The position numbers and the translations under genes are program-made. Of a stretch of 64,000 nucleotides of DNA, positions 27,015 through 35,589 are shown in pieces. This DNA is from Pseudobacteriovorax antillogorgiicola (GTDB lineage: Bacteria > Bdellovibrionota_B > Oligoflexia > Oligoflexales > RGVZ01). The stretch covers positions 1 through 64,000 of the forward strand of contig CAMBEK010000003.1 of NCBI GenBank assembly GCA_945865565.1, given 5' to 3'. The notes under the pieces are model-generated. The model did not search any database and was not told where the DNA came from. It saw only the letters and a program-made list of their open reading frames with translations. How positions within the stretch are numbered: position 1 is the stretch's first letter; each line of letters opens with the position of its first letter.

Positions 27015-28361
27015 TGGCAGCCAAACCAGAAGGGACACCCCAATGATCGTTTGCGCGGGAAGAAGGGTCCGGTAGCTGGAATAATGCAAGTGCCAGGTGA
27101 GATCATGATGTGTGCTCAGGTAGACGAGAAACATGAAGGCCGCATAGGAAAGAGCTCCCAGATTCGCTGCGAGGGCCATTTTGAACCGGAACTCCCCGGG
27201 CATGGTCTTATAGCGGAAGATGGTCGCTGCGAGAATTCCCGTCAGGATATAGCCGTTTCCAAGGTGCTGTGCGAAATAACCAAAGCAGATCCGCCACTGC
27301 ACAGGATCACTGACCCGCGAAAGGAAACGGGCCCACGCCGCACCCTTGTCCCCGCTCATGTCATTTACCAATCCAAGTCGACTGGAGATGACGACCCAAG
27401 AGGCAGAACAAACCAAAGCTAAAATGATCGAGGTCACCGGGACACACTTCCATTCTGTGTCACGTTTGACCTTGCCATAAGCCGCCCAGAGCAGTGGGGG
27501 CAGCGTCAAAAACACCAAGGGCAAACCCTCTGACTTTAAATTGACCATCAGACTGGCAACCATCACAGCAAAGCCAAGCAGCAAATCATCGCCATCTTCA
27601 ACCGCGAAGAACAATGCCAAAGCCATCAAGCCGGCACTGGCCGAAAGGATTGGATCGACATAGCCAGAATAAAGCAGGGAACCTCCCCCTGAAATCACGA
27701 GTCCAAGATAGACAAGGCCGAATAGATACCGGCGCTGAAAAAGCAGATCCGCAATAAACGTGAATGCCGGCAGCAACATCAGTGCCACTGAAAATTTTGG
27801 AAGATGATCGTTCCAAGCGCCGTTGATCCGGGCGACTGCTGACCCGATGGCGGGAAGGAGTTTTGGATAATCAGGATGGCTGAAGAGAACGGCAGGGTCT
27901 GCAAATCCAGCGTGTTGATTGATCCCCTGGGCATAAAAAATCATCTTGGCGTGAAAGAACCAGATCTCCTTGGCGTCTCCGACGATGATGGGATCCAAAA
28001 TTGAAAAGGCCGCAAGAGGCACCCAGAGAACAATAAATATCGCGACCACTTTCAGGGCTGGTTGGAGCAACGCCGGCTGTGATTTGAATCTCTGAAATTC
28101 TCCCCTCAACTTGCGAACAAGGACCGGGATCGCGCAGACACCGATGATGAGGCACAAAGCCTCTGCAATTTGGGAGTTGGCCGTCAACAATTCTGTTGCG
28201 TAGCGCAGGAGCATCCCCACGCCAACAGGCAATGCAAGTTTTACAGACAAGACAAACGAGCCGGAATAGGCGGGGCGTTTGCTGGCGGCGCTTGCCATCC
28301 ACAGGACCGACCAGCCGGTAAGCCAAAATAGAATCAAAGACTCAATCACGGCGCTTAACAT
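26988..28361 (-). CDS. Polytopic membrane protein, probable GT-C glycosyltransferase
   Basis: About 457 aa from ATG 28361 (GAGG six bases upstream; the track start is a TTG). Roughly a dozen hydrophobic helices. A loop with DAKEIWFFHAKMIFY, then SHPDYPKLLP, resembles the lipid-linked-sugar transferases of the PMT/ArnT-like superfamily, where acidic and aromatic residues sit in the first periplasmic loop. Substrate unknown. The start overlaps the upstream small gene by 20 bp. Confidence 0.6.
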   Translation of the reverse strand: MLSAVIESLILFWLTGWSVLWMASAASKRPAYSGSFVLSVKLALPVGVGMLLRYATELLTANSQIAEALCLIIGVCAIPVLVRKLRGEFQRFKSQPALLQPALKVVAIFIVLWVPLAAFSILDPIIVGDAKEIWFFHAKMIFYAQGINQHAGFADPAVLFSHPDYPKLLPAIGSAVARINGAWNDHLPKFSVALMLLPAFTFIADLLFQRRYLFGLVYLGLVISGGGSLLYSGYVDPILSASAGLMALALFFAVEDGDDLLLGFAVMVASLMVNLKSEGLPLVFLTLPPLLWAAYGKVKRDTEWKCVPVTSIILALVCSASWVVISSRLGLVNDMSGDKGAAWARFLSRVSDPVQWRICFGYFAQHLGNGYILTGILAATIFRYKTMPGEFRFKMALAANLGALSYAAFMFLVYLSTHHDLTWHLHYSSYRTLLPAQTIIGVSLLVWLPLARGGRPI

Positions 28362-28797
28362 GCACAACCTCTTCGCTTAAAAAGGTGAGCGTGTCCCCTG
28401 AATACGCCGAAATGAATCCTTCGCGCGTAAAACCATCTTTGGCACTGGGCGAGCAACGGATTGGCCAACATCCTTCGACAATGCGCTGCTGTATGTGCTC
28501 TTCGAGACGGAATGACGGGTCCGTAAAGTATTCACGGATCCCGTGCGCAGTAAGATAGTCGCAGATGACTTGGACTTTCCTTGGCTCAAGTTGAAGATTG
28601 GTGACTGGTAGACCCGCCGCATGGATTCGCTGCGGCAACGTCTCGAGGACCTTCTGTCCATCGACCACCAGTTTTACGAGTGCTGGACTTCTTGCCCAGA
28701 ATATCCAAAGCAAACCAAGAATTCCGATGCAAAGGTCAAGGCGCCTCAATTGAATGACGCGACCCAATGGGACCGGCTGATTCTTGATTGCCACCAT
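28342..28797 (-). CDS. Hypothetical protein with one membrane helix
   Basis: 151 aa from ATG 28797 (VAIKNQPVPLGRV) with AAGG upstream; the longer track ORF runs into the divergent gene. One hydrophobic helix near residues 20-37 (LCIGILGLLWIFWA) is followed by a soluble domain with HAAGLPVTNL and IREYFTDPSFRLEEH. I do not recognise the family. It is coupled to the GT-C-like membrane protein and may be an accessory to it. Confidence 0.5.
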   Translation of the reverse strand: MVAIKNQPVPLGRVIQLRRLDLCIGILGLLWIFWARSPALVKLVVDGQKVLETLPQRIHAAGLPVTNLQLEPRKVQVICDYLTAHGIREYFTDPSFRLEEHIQQRIVEGCWPIRCSPSAKDGFTREGFISAYSGDTLTFLSEEVVHVKRRD

Positions 28798-28840
28798 GCA
28801 CAAGCCTTGAGACAATTTGTAAATACACAATGAGGATAAC

Positions 28841-30319
28841 ATGAACTTTCGACCCGGTCGAAAATGGCTCCCGGACGCCGAAGGTTGGGCCATGCTTGGC
28901 CTGATATCCGTCGCTGCAATGCAACTCTCCAAAATTGGAAACTCGTTTTGGCATGACGAGACCGGTTTAGTCGCAGAAATCCAAGGATCATTTTCCCAAC
29001 TTATTGAAGACTACAGCCATCGGCTGCCAATGCTTTCGATATTTGAAACATTCATGTGGGCATGGGGCCGGTGCTTCGGGTTTTCCGAAATTGCCATGCG
29101 TTCTCCATCGGTTATTTTCGGCGTTGTTACCCTTGTTTTTCTTTATCGCACGGCCCGATATTTCACTTCAACCTACGGCGCGACCCTCGTTTGCTTGGTT
29201 CTTTTGTGCATTGAACCCATGGCCTTTGTAAATGCCAGGCCCTATGCCATGACCATGGCATTTCTGTCTGCCTCGACCCATCAGTGGGTTGTCTTCTTGC
29301 GCACAGGAGCCGAAAGACACTGGATGAGAAGTTGCGCCGCCGGCGCAATGGCTGGGCTGACCAAGGTATTCGCGCTGGAGGGACCTCTTTTATTGTTTGC
29401 AGGTGGCCTCCTTTTTCGAAAATCGAGGGCACACATTTTTACGAGCTTGAGCCTGAAGGCCATCCTTGCCGGCCTGTCTATGCTTGGCGTGGCGATCCTC
29501 GTGCAGATGCCCATGGCCATTCATTTTTATTCTCGCTCAGCCCTACATTCCTATGCTGGCCCTCTGCCAGTACAGTGGCTGCTTGAGTTTCTTGTTTATT
29601 CCATTCTGCCGCCCGGCCTTATGGTCCTGCTTGTTGCGTCTTTGGCATTGAGGTTTTCGGCTCGTGCAAATCATTCCAGGAACGAAACGGGGCTCAGCTC
29701 TCAATTAATCGTATTCGCAGGGGCGGCCATCATTCCGTCGGTTGTCCATTATCTGGTTTACCGGATGACCGGTTCTTTTGTTGTTCACAGAAACTACATC
29801 ATCGCCTCGTTTCTTCCAGCAGCCTTGGCCATCGGGGTGACACTTTTTTCATCTAGTACCGACAAGCGCTGGCAGCACTTCATGTTTTGGGCAACCTTCA
29901 TAGTCAGCGTCTTTGGATTTATGACATATGTTCCACCGGAAAATTGGCGCCGGGCTGTGAACCTCATCAACGCACGTTATGATTCCCGATCATCTGTTGT
30001 TCTCGTCCAGGCCGGGTTCTATGAGAACGCCCACCCCGAGCTATTGGACCTGCCCCTTCTTGCCGGACCAGCCATCGCCTACCCGACCAAGGGCACTGTG
30101 GTTTCGATCCCAAGAAATTTGAGTACGGCTTCCAAGGAATACATTGAAAGGGTGTTGAACGATCATCATTTGCGTGATGATCCGAATCCCATTTTGATCA
30201 TGGCAAGGTCGCCATCCATTATGGTTCCCGAATATATTGCCAGTCGGCTGCAGAGAAATATCGCTTCATTGGAACAAGACGGCATCATCGTCTTCGAACT
30301 TTATAAAAATTCACGCTGA
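28841..30319 (+). CDS. GT-C family glycosyltransferase (PMT-like)
   Basis: 492-aa polytopic membrane protein. SFWHDETGLV near residue 40 is the acidic first-loop motif of PMT_2-type glycosyltransferases, which use polyprenyl-linked sugars and act on the periplasmic side. IAMRSPSVIFG and NARPYAMTMAFL follow in the expected places, and a soluble C-terminal domain begins near residue 370. TGAGGA ribosome site. It starts 43 bp from the divergent gene at 28797, so promoters must overlap coding DNA. Confidence 0.75.
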   Translation: MNFRPGRKWLPDAEGWAMLGLISVAAMQLSKIGNSFWHDETGLVAEIQGSFSQLIEDYSHRLPMLSIFETFMWAWGRCFGFSEIAMRSPSVIFGVVTLVFLYRTARYFTSTYGATLVCLVLLCIEPMAFVNARPYAMTMAFLSASTHQWVVFLRTGAERHWMRSCAAGAMAGLTKVFALEGPLLLFAGGLLFRKSRAHIFTSLSLKAILAGLSMLGVAILVQMPMAIHFYSRSALHSYAGPLPVQWLLEFLVYSILPPGLMVLLVASLALRFSARANHSRNETGLSSQLIVFAGAAIIPSVVHYLVYRMTGSFVVHRNYIIASFLPAALAIGVTLFSSSTDKRWQHFMFWATFIVSVFGFMTYVPPENWRRAVNLINARYDSRSSVVLVQAGFYENAHPELLDLPLLAGPAIAYPTKGTVVSIPRNLSTASKEYIERVLNDHHLRDDPNPILIMARSPSIMVPEYIASRLQRNIASLEQDGIIVFELYKNSR

Positions 30320-30338
30320 ACGCGATCAGGCGAATTTC

Positions 30339-30365
30339 TTGATTCGAAAAGACTTGTGCTAATAT
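30339..30365 (+). promoter_or_regulatory. Candidate promoter of the HNH lipoprotein gene
   Basis: TTGATT is followed after 15 bases by the extended -10 TGCTAATAT. The short spacer is partly offset by the TGn extension. It lies about 40 bases before the start codon. Confidence 0.4.
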
Positions 30366-30409
30366 TTAGTTAGATTTCCAGATCGACTAAATCAAGCATG
30401 GGGCACACC

Positions 30410-30904
30410 ATGATCACACGGGCCATTGGCTTTCGTCTGTCGTCTTTGTGCGTTCTGATTCTGCTGGCGGGCTGCGGCCGCGCAGACGACCTTCATTTGG
30501 ATGTTGATGAAATCCAGACGGCACAGGGTAGTCACTGGTATCCGGATGAAAAGAGAACCCCGGGGCACCTTTGCTCGCGATCTGACCCCGATTTTGACGA
30601 AACCAGGTACGCGGAAAACATCCCTCACTGCGCTCGCAACGTAAGTCGCGCAACACGGGTCGCAGTCTCGGCTCCCTATGGTGTGACCGAGGATGAGCTA
30701 AAGGATTATCAAGTGGATCACCTGATTCCCCTGGCCCTTGGTGGCAGCAATTCCACACAGAACCTTTGGCCTGTGCCCTACGAATCCGCAAGGAGCAAGG
30801 CTCAGTTTGAATTCGCCACTTACAATGAGCTTAAGGAAGGAAAAATCACCCAACGGCAAGCGATTGCAAAGATCCGCACGTGGGTGAAGGATCATCTTAA
30901 CTAG
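30410..30904 (+). CDS. HNH-type nuclease-like lipoprotein
   Basis: 164 aa from ATG 30410; ATG 30398 is also in frame. A signal peptide ends in the lipobox LLAGC. The HNH core is YQVDHLIPLALGGSNSTQNLWP, a common form in secreted HNH proteins; Asp-His is the first pair and Asn the second. It would cut nucleic acid in the envelope or outside the cell, if active. Its 3' end overlaps the convergent eutC by 4 bp. Confidence 0.8.
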   Translation: MITRAIGFRLSSLCVLILLAGCGRADDLHLDVDEIQTAQGSHWYPDEKRTPGHLCSRSDPDFDETRYAENIPHCARNVSRATRVAVSAPYGVTEDELKDYQVDHLIPLALGGSNSTQNLWPVPYESARSKAQFEFATYNELKEGKITQRQAIAKIRTWVKDHLN

Positions 30905-31668
30905 CTTTTCGACGGAATTGCCTTCGAGGCGTCGTATTCGAGCTTGAGGTCGACGCCACTGAGCTGCCGCTGGATCGCCGTGCGCACCAAAAAGGCCGCC
31001 ATGTTTCCTGCCGCCTTGGGCTGCAGTCCTGAGTCATGAATATTGGAAATGCAGTTTCGGTCCGCATCAGTCCGGCCCGGCTTTGGATCAAACGTAAAAT
31101 AAACGCTCAACGAGTTAGAGCTGGCCAGCCCCGGCCTCTCGCCAATCAGCATGATCACCGACTTGGCCTTCAAACCAAATCCAATGGCGTCACCGAGGCC
31201 AACGCGCGCGTAACGGGCAAGGACCACGGGGCCTATCCCCAATTGCACGCCCTTCATGCTTTGAAAAAATCCTTCGATAAAGGCTGATGCATTGGTGTGA
31301 ACCGCGTTGGCCGAAAGACCATCAGCCACAACCAGCACGCAGTCTAACACCGGACTTTGCCCAAGATCGGCGTCAAGGCGCGCCTGTGATTCATCAGAGA
31401 GCGTCCTGCCCAAATCAGGGTTCAAGAGGAAGTTCTGTTTTCCGCTGCACTTGGACTGGACCTGGATCGACGAAAATCCGGACGATATCAGGACCGCACC
31501 GAGCGGCGCAAAATCAACCTCACGCCAAACACTGTCCCGGGCCCGGGAATGCGCCATCCGAAAATCAAGGAGCTCGCGCGTGGGAACGGAATTTCCAGAA
31601 CGGCCCAGCGCAATTCGCGCATGGGTAAGCTTGCGCAACGATTCCCAAGAGTCGGGCTTGATCGTCAT
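30901..31668 (-). CDS. eutC: Ethanolamine ammonia-lyase small subunit
   Basis: Partner of EutB in the cobalamin-dependent conversion of ethanolamine to acetaldehyde and ammonia. ARIALGRSGNSVPTRELLDFRMAHSRARDSVW at the start and LIGERPGLASSNSLSVYFTF and ISNIHDSGL later are EutC signatures. 255 aa. Overlaps eutB by ATGA. No other eut genes, shell proteins or reactivase are visible. Confidence 0.95.
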   Translation of the reverse strand: MTIKPDSWESLRKLTHARIALGRSGNSVPTRELLDFRMAHSRARDSVWREVDFAPLGAVLISSGFSSIQVQSKCSGKQNFLLNPDLGRTLSDESQARLDADLGQSPVLDCVLVVADGLSANAVHTNASAFIEGFFQSMKGVQLGIGPVVLARYARVGLGDAIGFGLKAKSVIMLIGERPGLASSNSLSVYFTFDPKPGRTDADRNCISNIHDSGLQPKAAGNMAAFLVRTAIQRQLSGVDLKLEYDASKAIPSKS

Positions 31669-33068
31669 TGAATACCGCCGCCCGGCAGAAGTTTCGTCGC
31701 CGCAGTCAACAGTCGTGATTTCGACTTACCAGCGGGCAGAAGGCGGCCCGACTTGTCGTGGACACCCATTTGCTGCAGCCACACCTCAAATTCGGGGGCG
31801 GCACGCAGTTTCAAGGCCTGACGCACGTACTGGGCATCGTGAAACGAAGTCGATTGGTAATTGAGCATGATGTCGTCTGCGCCCGGAACGCCCATAAAAT
31901 AATTGCAGCCTGCGACGCCGAGCAGGGTCAACAAATCATCCATGTCATCCTGGTCGGCCTGGGCATGGTTGGTGTAGCAAACATCACACCCCATCGGCAG
32001 GCGCAACATCTTCCCGCAGAAGTGATCTTCAAGCCCCGCACGAATGATTTGTTTCCCGTCGAAAAGATACTCCGGGCCGATAAATCCGACGACGGTGTTG
32101 ACCAGAAACGGGTTGAACATTCGCGCAATGCCGTAGGCCCGTGCCTCGAGGGTTTGTTGATCAACTCCATGGTGCGCTCTGGCTGACAAGGAAGATCCTT
32201 GGCCGGTCTCAAAATACATCACCTGCGGTCCACCTCGTTTTAGCGCGAGGGCTGCGTCCTGAGCCTCGCGCAAAATCCCAAGGTTCACCCCGAAACTCTT
32301 GTTGGTAAGTTCGGTCCCGGCAATGGATTGAAAGACCAAGTCCACCGGACTGCCCTTGTTCATGGCCTCGATCTGATTGGTGACATGACCAAGGACACAA
32401 GATTGAGTGGGAATGGCAAGGGTCTCGATAATCCCAGCCAAAAGGCTTTCAAGTTCCATGAGGCGCCCGACGCTGTCCGTCGCAGGATTGATTCCGATGA
32501 CCGCATCGCCACATCCATACATGAGGCCATCGATGGTAGCGGCCGTGATGGCCTTCAAATCATCGGTCGGATGGTTTGGCTGCAGGCGAATCGAGAGGTG
32601 CCCTTTTTTACCCACCGTCGACCGAAATTTTGTCGTTACCTCGGCCTTTTGTGCGACCGCAATCAAGTCCTGGTTGCGCATGATCTTGCTGACGGCAGCC
32701 ACCATCTCAGGCATCAGGCCTGGAGCAAGTGCGGCAAGTTCTGAATCAGTCGTTTCATAGGCAAGTAGATGTTCGCGGAAACCACCGACTGTCAGATGGG
32801 CGACCTTCTTGAAGGCCTCTTTATCCCATGAATCACAGATGGCACGGGTGACCTCGTCGGATTCGTAGGGGATCAGCGGATTCAATGGGAATTCGGCCAA
32901 CGGAATGTCGGCCAGACACATCTGGGCGGCAACCCGCTGTTCTTCGCTGTCGGCCGCCACGCCGGCCAGGATGTCTCCTGATCTTTGGGGTGTGGCCTTG
33001 GCCAAAACGTCGGCCAGATTATGAAAGCGATGAACGTTGCCTGAAATTGTGATCTGAAATTTGCTCAC
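31665..33068 (-). CDS. eutB: Ethanolamine ammonia-lyase large subunit
   Basis: Catalytic subunit of the cobalamin enzyme. RSGDILAGVAA, the PNHPTDDLKAITA segment, the GCGDAVIGINPATDS loop, QSCVLGHVTNQ and GCDVCYTNHAQADQDDMDDL are typical. I start at GTG 33068 (SKFQITISGNV): it fits the E. coli N-terminus and clears msrA; the track TTG start would overlap it. 467 aa. It is just 4 bp after the msrA stop. Confidence 0.95.
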   Translation of the reverse strand: MSKFQITISGNVHRFHNLADVLAKATPQRSGDILAGVAADSEEQRVAAQMCLADIPLAEFPLNPLIPYESDEVTRAICDSWDKEAFKKVAHLTVGGFREHLLAYETTDSELAALAPGLMPEMVAAVSKIMRNQDLIAVAQKAEVTTKFRSTVGKKGHLSIRLQPNHPTDDLKAITAATIDGLMYGCGDAVIGINPATDSVGRLMELESLLAGIIETLAIPTQSCVLGHVTNQIEAMNKGSPVDLVFQSIAGTELTNKSFGVNLGILREAQDAALALKRGGPQVMYFETGQGSSLSARAHHGVDQQTLEARAYGIARMFNPFLVNTVVGFIGPEYLFDGKQIIRAGLEDHFCGKMLRLPMGCDVCYTNHAQADQDDMDDLLTLLGVAGCNYFMGVPGADDIMLNYQSTSFHDAQYVRQALKLRAAPEFEVWLQQMGVHDKSGRLLPAGKSKSRLLTAATKLLPGGGIQ

Positions 33069-33072
33069 TGCC

Positions 33073-33642
33073 CTAATTTCCAAAAACAAACGGGCGTTCG
33101 TAGTGGCATGTGTATCCGCCAGGATTTTTTACCAGATATTTCTGATGATAGTCCTCGGCCCGGTAAAATTCTCCCGCAGGAAGGATTTCGGTAACGACCT
33201 TGCCCTTCCAAAATCCTGTGGCGTCAACTTTTGCTGTGACTTTTTTGGCAGTCTTTTTCTGAGCATCTGAAAGATAAAATATGGCACTGCGATACTGTGT
33301 TCCAGTGTCATTGCCCTGCCGGTTCAGTGTCGTTGGATCGTGAATCTTGAAAAAATAATTGAGCAGTTGTTCGTAGGAAATTTTATCCGAATCAAAAACA
33401 ATCCGGACGGCTTCAGCGTGTCCAGTTTTGCCCTTTTTAACCTGGTCGTAGGTCGCCCCGGGAATGAACCCACCGGTGTACCCGGTTTCCGTTTCTTTTA
33501 CGCCGGGAAGTTTCCGGATCAAGTCCTCGACTCCCCAAAAACAACCGCCGGCGACCATCGCCACCTCGGCGGTTTTCGCCGCCGTTGCCGGAAAGGTCAT
33601 GGCACAGCCTAAGACAATCAGGATGCGGCGTAAAAAAAACAT
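33073..33642 (-). CDS. msrA: Periplasmic peptide-methionine (S)-S-oxide reductase
   Basis: Repairs oxidised methionine in proteins. The active-site motif GGCFWGVEDL and downstream TGYTGG, HAEAVRI and DYHQKYL are standard. An N-terminal signal (FLRRILIVLGCAMTFPATAA) indicates export. 189 aa. It lies immediately upstream of eutB and could be cotranscribed, though a functional link is not evident. Confidence 0.95.
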   Translation of the reverse strand: MFFLRRILIVLGCAMTFPATAAKTAEVAMVAGGCFWGVEDLIRKLPGVKETETGYTGGFIPGATYDQVKKGKTGHAEAVRIVFDSDKISYEQLLNYFFKIHDPTTLNRQGNDTGTQYRSAIFYLSDAQKKTAKKVTAKVDATGFWKGKVVTEILPAGEFYRAEDYHQKYLVKNPGGYTCHYERPFVFGN

Positions 33643-33660
33643 TGGCAGAGCCTTCTCAAA

Positions 33661-34095
33661 TTAATGGATCGAACAAAGCAGCTGTTCAGAATCCTTTGAT
33701 CCGTCGGCAGATATCATGTCAATCGCTCCGACGTGCAATCCGTCCAAGGCACGGTCGATGGAAATACTGATAAAACTCTTCGGCGAGGAATCGAGTTCAA
33801 ACTGCACCGTCCGCGGCCGGGACTGATATCCAAGGATGTGACCCTTGACGATTGCGTAGGACACTGCAACTCCGTCACCATCTGGGCCCTTAACCCGTTC
33901 GAGGGACGCGCTGATATTTCCACTTCCATTATCGGTATAAACTTTGATGTTCCAACCACCAAAATAAGAGTCGCTGTGGCAGTCAGCATAGTAATGCCAA
34001 CCCGGACCGTCAGGAATACTCTGGGCAAATGCTGGAACGGAAGCGATCAAGGCCATGGCTGCGGCGCGCGCAAAAGCAGAAAACGTCGTTTTCAT
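33661..34095 (-). CDS. Small secreted protein, SYFGG/KGPDGDG family, copy 1
   Basis: No known family. 144 aa with signal peptide cleaved after PAFA. The mature part has a Cys followed by DSYFGGWNI, then RVKGPDGDGVAV and a C-terminal LLCSIH. The protein at 36641-37006 shares the order Cys, SYFGG, KGPDGDG and a late Cys with similar spacing. The two Cys probably form a disulfide in a small beta-rich domain. A strong promoter lies upstream, so it may be abundantly made. Confidence 0.7.
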   Translation of the reverse strand: MKTTFSAFARAAAMALIASVPAFAQSIPDGPGWHYYADCHSDSYFGGWNIKVYTDNGSGNISASLERVKGPDGDGVAVSYAIVKGHILGYQSRPRTVQFELDSSPKSFISISIDRALDGLHVGAIDMISADGSKDSEQLLCSIH

Positions 34096-34127
34096 GAGAA
34101 TTCCCCGTCGATAAAAATAGTCTCGAA

Positions 34128-34156
34128 TTTATAATATAATTTAATCAATTTATCAA
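34128..34156 (-). promoter_or_regulatory. Sigma-70 promoter of the small secreted protein gene
   Basis: On the minus strand TTGATA, 17 bases, then TATAAA: near consensus and correctly spaced, in an AT-rich stretch. The -35 box lies just before the end of the permease gene region and transcription would start about 25 bases before the gene's leader. Confidence 0.65.
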
Positions 34157-35512
34157 CTTTTTAATACAAAACAGACGGTAAATTGGAACTCCGAGGGCGA
34201 TCAACAGTGCACCCGTCGCGCAGGCAGCGGGGTTGGAATGGATGGCCTGAGCCATAAGCCAAACGGCCATCAGGACAAAAAACACCGGAATCATTGGGAA
34301 AAATTTTATCCTGTACCCCGAAAATGCGCCCCCAATACGGCGCAACTTAAACAGACCTGCTGCCGCCAAGGCATAGAAAATCCACGACGAAAATACGACG
34401 TAATCCGTCAGTTGATCGAAAGAGCCGGTGGCGGCCAGAAGGCTGGCACTCACCCCTTGGACAAGAAGAGAAATGACCGGAACCTGGCTGCGCGGATGAA
34501 CCCGGGCAAACCAGGCAGGAAACAACCCATCGCGCGCCATCGCATAAGGGACACGCGCACTGGTCAAAATGGACCCGTTCATCGCGCCCAAGGCCGACAT
34601 GACAAAGGCAAAGGAAACGACGGCGATTCCGCCTTCTCCCAGAAATCCTTGAATGGCCTTGGTTGCCGCCGGCAGCGCCTCGGGATAACGCGTGCTGCTG
34701 GCCGTCGAAATCTCCTCAAAAGAGGCCCCGTAAAACCATGCAAGGTTGGCGGTGATATACATGATGGTCACCACACCAAGTCCGACAATCAACGCCCGCG
34801 GGACATTGCGTTGGCCATCTCGGATTTCACCGGCAGCCATCGGCATGTTGTTCCAGCCATCAAAGGCCCACAATGCTGCCAGGACAGCAGCTCCGAAACC
34901 TCCCGACGTCACCTGCCCCCAGGAAAACCCTTCGTGCGCCAGAAGGCGCGCCAAGTTCTGCTGGGGTGCACTGATAAAAATAACTGCCGCCAATCCACCA
35001 ATCAGAACGACTTTCAGAAGGGTCAAACTGGCCTGAACAGAACCGCCAAAGTGAACCTTGAAGCAATTGATGATGGTAAAAATCCAAACCAGCGAGACGG
35101 CTACGACAGCCCTGCCACCCAGTGCGTGGACGTCCAGAAATCCCGCCGAAAAGGTCGCGGCACCAACGGCATAGGCGGCAATGGCTGCCGGCGATCCGAT
35201 CCAAAATCTGGTCCAACCGTAAAGAAAGGCGATCCACTCCGGCCATGCCTTGCGTAAAAATACGTATTCGCCACCGGCATGAGGAAAGCGGGATCCAAGT
35301 TCGGCGTAACACAGCGCCCCCATCAGGGAGAGTCCAGCCGCAACCACCCACGCCAGGAGGACCGCCGTCACGCTGCCGGCCAACTGGGCCATAACGGCAG
35401 CTTTAAGAAAAATACCAGTTCCGATGATCGTGCCAATGACCAGGGAAACGGCTTCGCGAAAGCCTAACCCCGCAGCGAGGTCCATAGAAGTTTTGGAATG
35501 TTTTTTTTCCAT
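34145..35512 (-). CDS. APC-family amino-acid permease
   Basis: 455 aa from ATG 35512 (MEKKHSKTSM), with AGG upstream; the longer ORF is not needed. About twelve membrane helices. The first helix has VIGTIIGTGIFLK, the substrate-binding glycine break of APC transporters, and AAGEIRDGQRNVPRALI is a family signature. It resembles LAT/SteT-type exchangers; whether it also carries ethanolamine is not evident from sequence. Confidence 0.85.
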   Translation of the reverse strand: MEKKHSKTSMDLAAGLGFREAVSLVIGTIIGTGIFLKAAVMAQLAGSVTAVLLAWVVAAGLSLMGALCYAELGSRFPHAGGEYVFLRKAWPEWIAFLYGWTRFWIGSPAAIAAYAVGAATFSAGFLDVHALGGRAVVAVSLVWIFTIINCFKVHFGGSVQASLTLLKVVLIGGLAAVIFISAPQQNLARLLAHEGFSWGQVTSGGFGAAVLAALWAFDGWNNMPMAAGEIRDGQRNVPRALIVGLGVVTIMYITANLAWFYGASFEEISTASSTRYPEALPAATKAIQGFLGEGGIAVVSFAFVMSALGAMNGSILTSARVPYAMARDGLFPAWFARVHPRSQVPVISLLVQGVSASLLAATGSFDQLTDYVVFSSWIFYALAAAGLFKLRRIGGAFSGYRIKFFPMIPVFFVLMAVWLMAQAIHSNPAACATGALLIALGVPIYRLFCIKKLIN

Positions 35513-35529
35513 GACCTGGAGCTCCACGG

Positions 35530-35557
35530 TCGAACCAAGTGAATCAATATGTATAAT
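35530..35557 (+). promoter_or_regulatory. Promoter with consensus -10 before the lipoprotein gene
   Basis: A perfect TATAAT preceded by TG (TGTATAAT) lies 33 bases before the start codon at 35590. The -35 is poor (TCGAAC, spacer 16), so the extended -10 may carry the activity. Confidence 0.5.
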
Positions 35558-35589
35558 GGAAGGCAACACCGCAAAAGGAAACCGCCAAA

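Noticed and set aside
34238-35257. 339-aa ORF on the plus strand
   Set aside because: Antisense to the APC permease; its basic Arg/Gln/Lys-rich text is typical of an antisense shadow.
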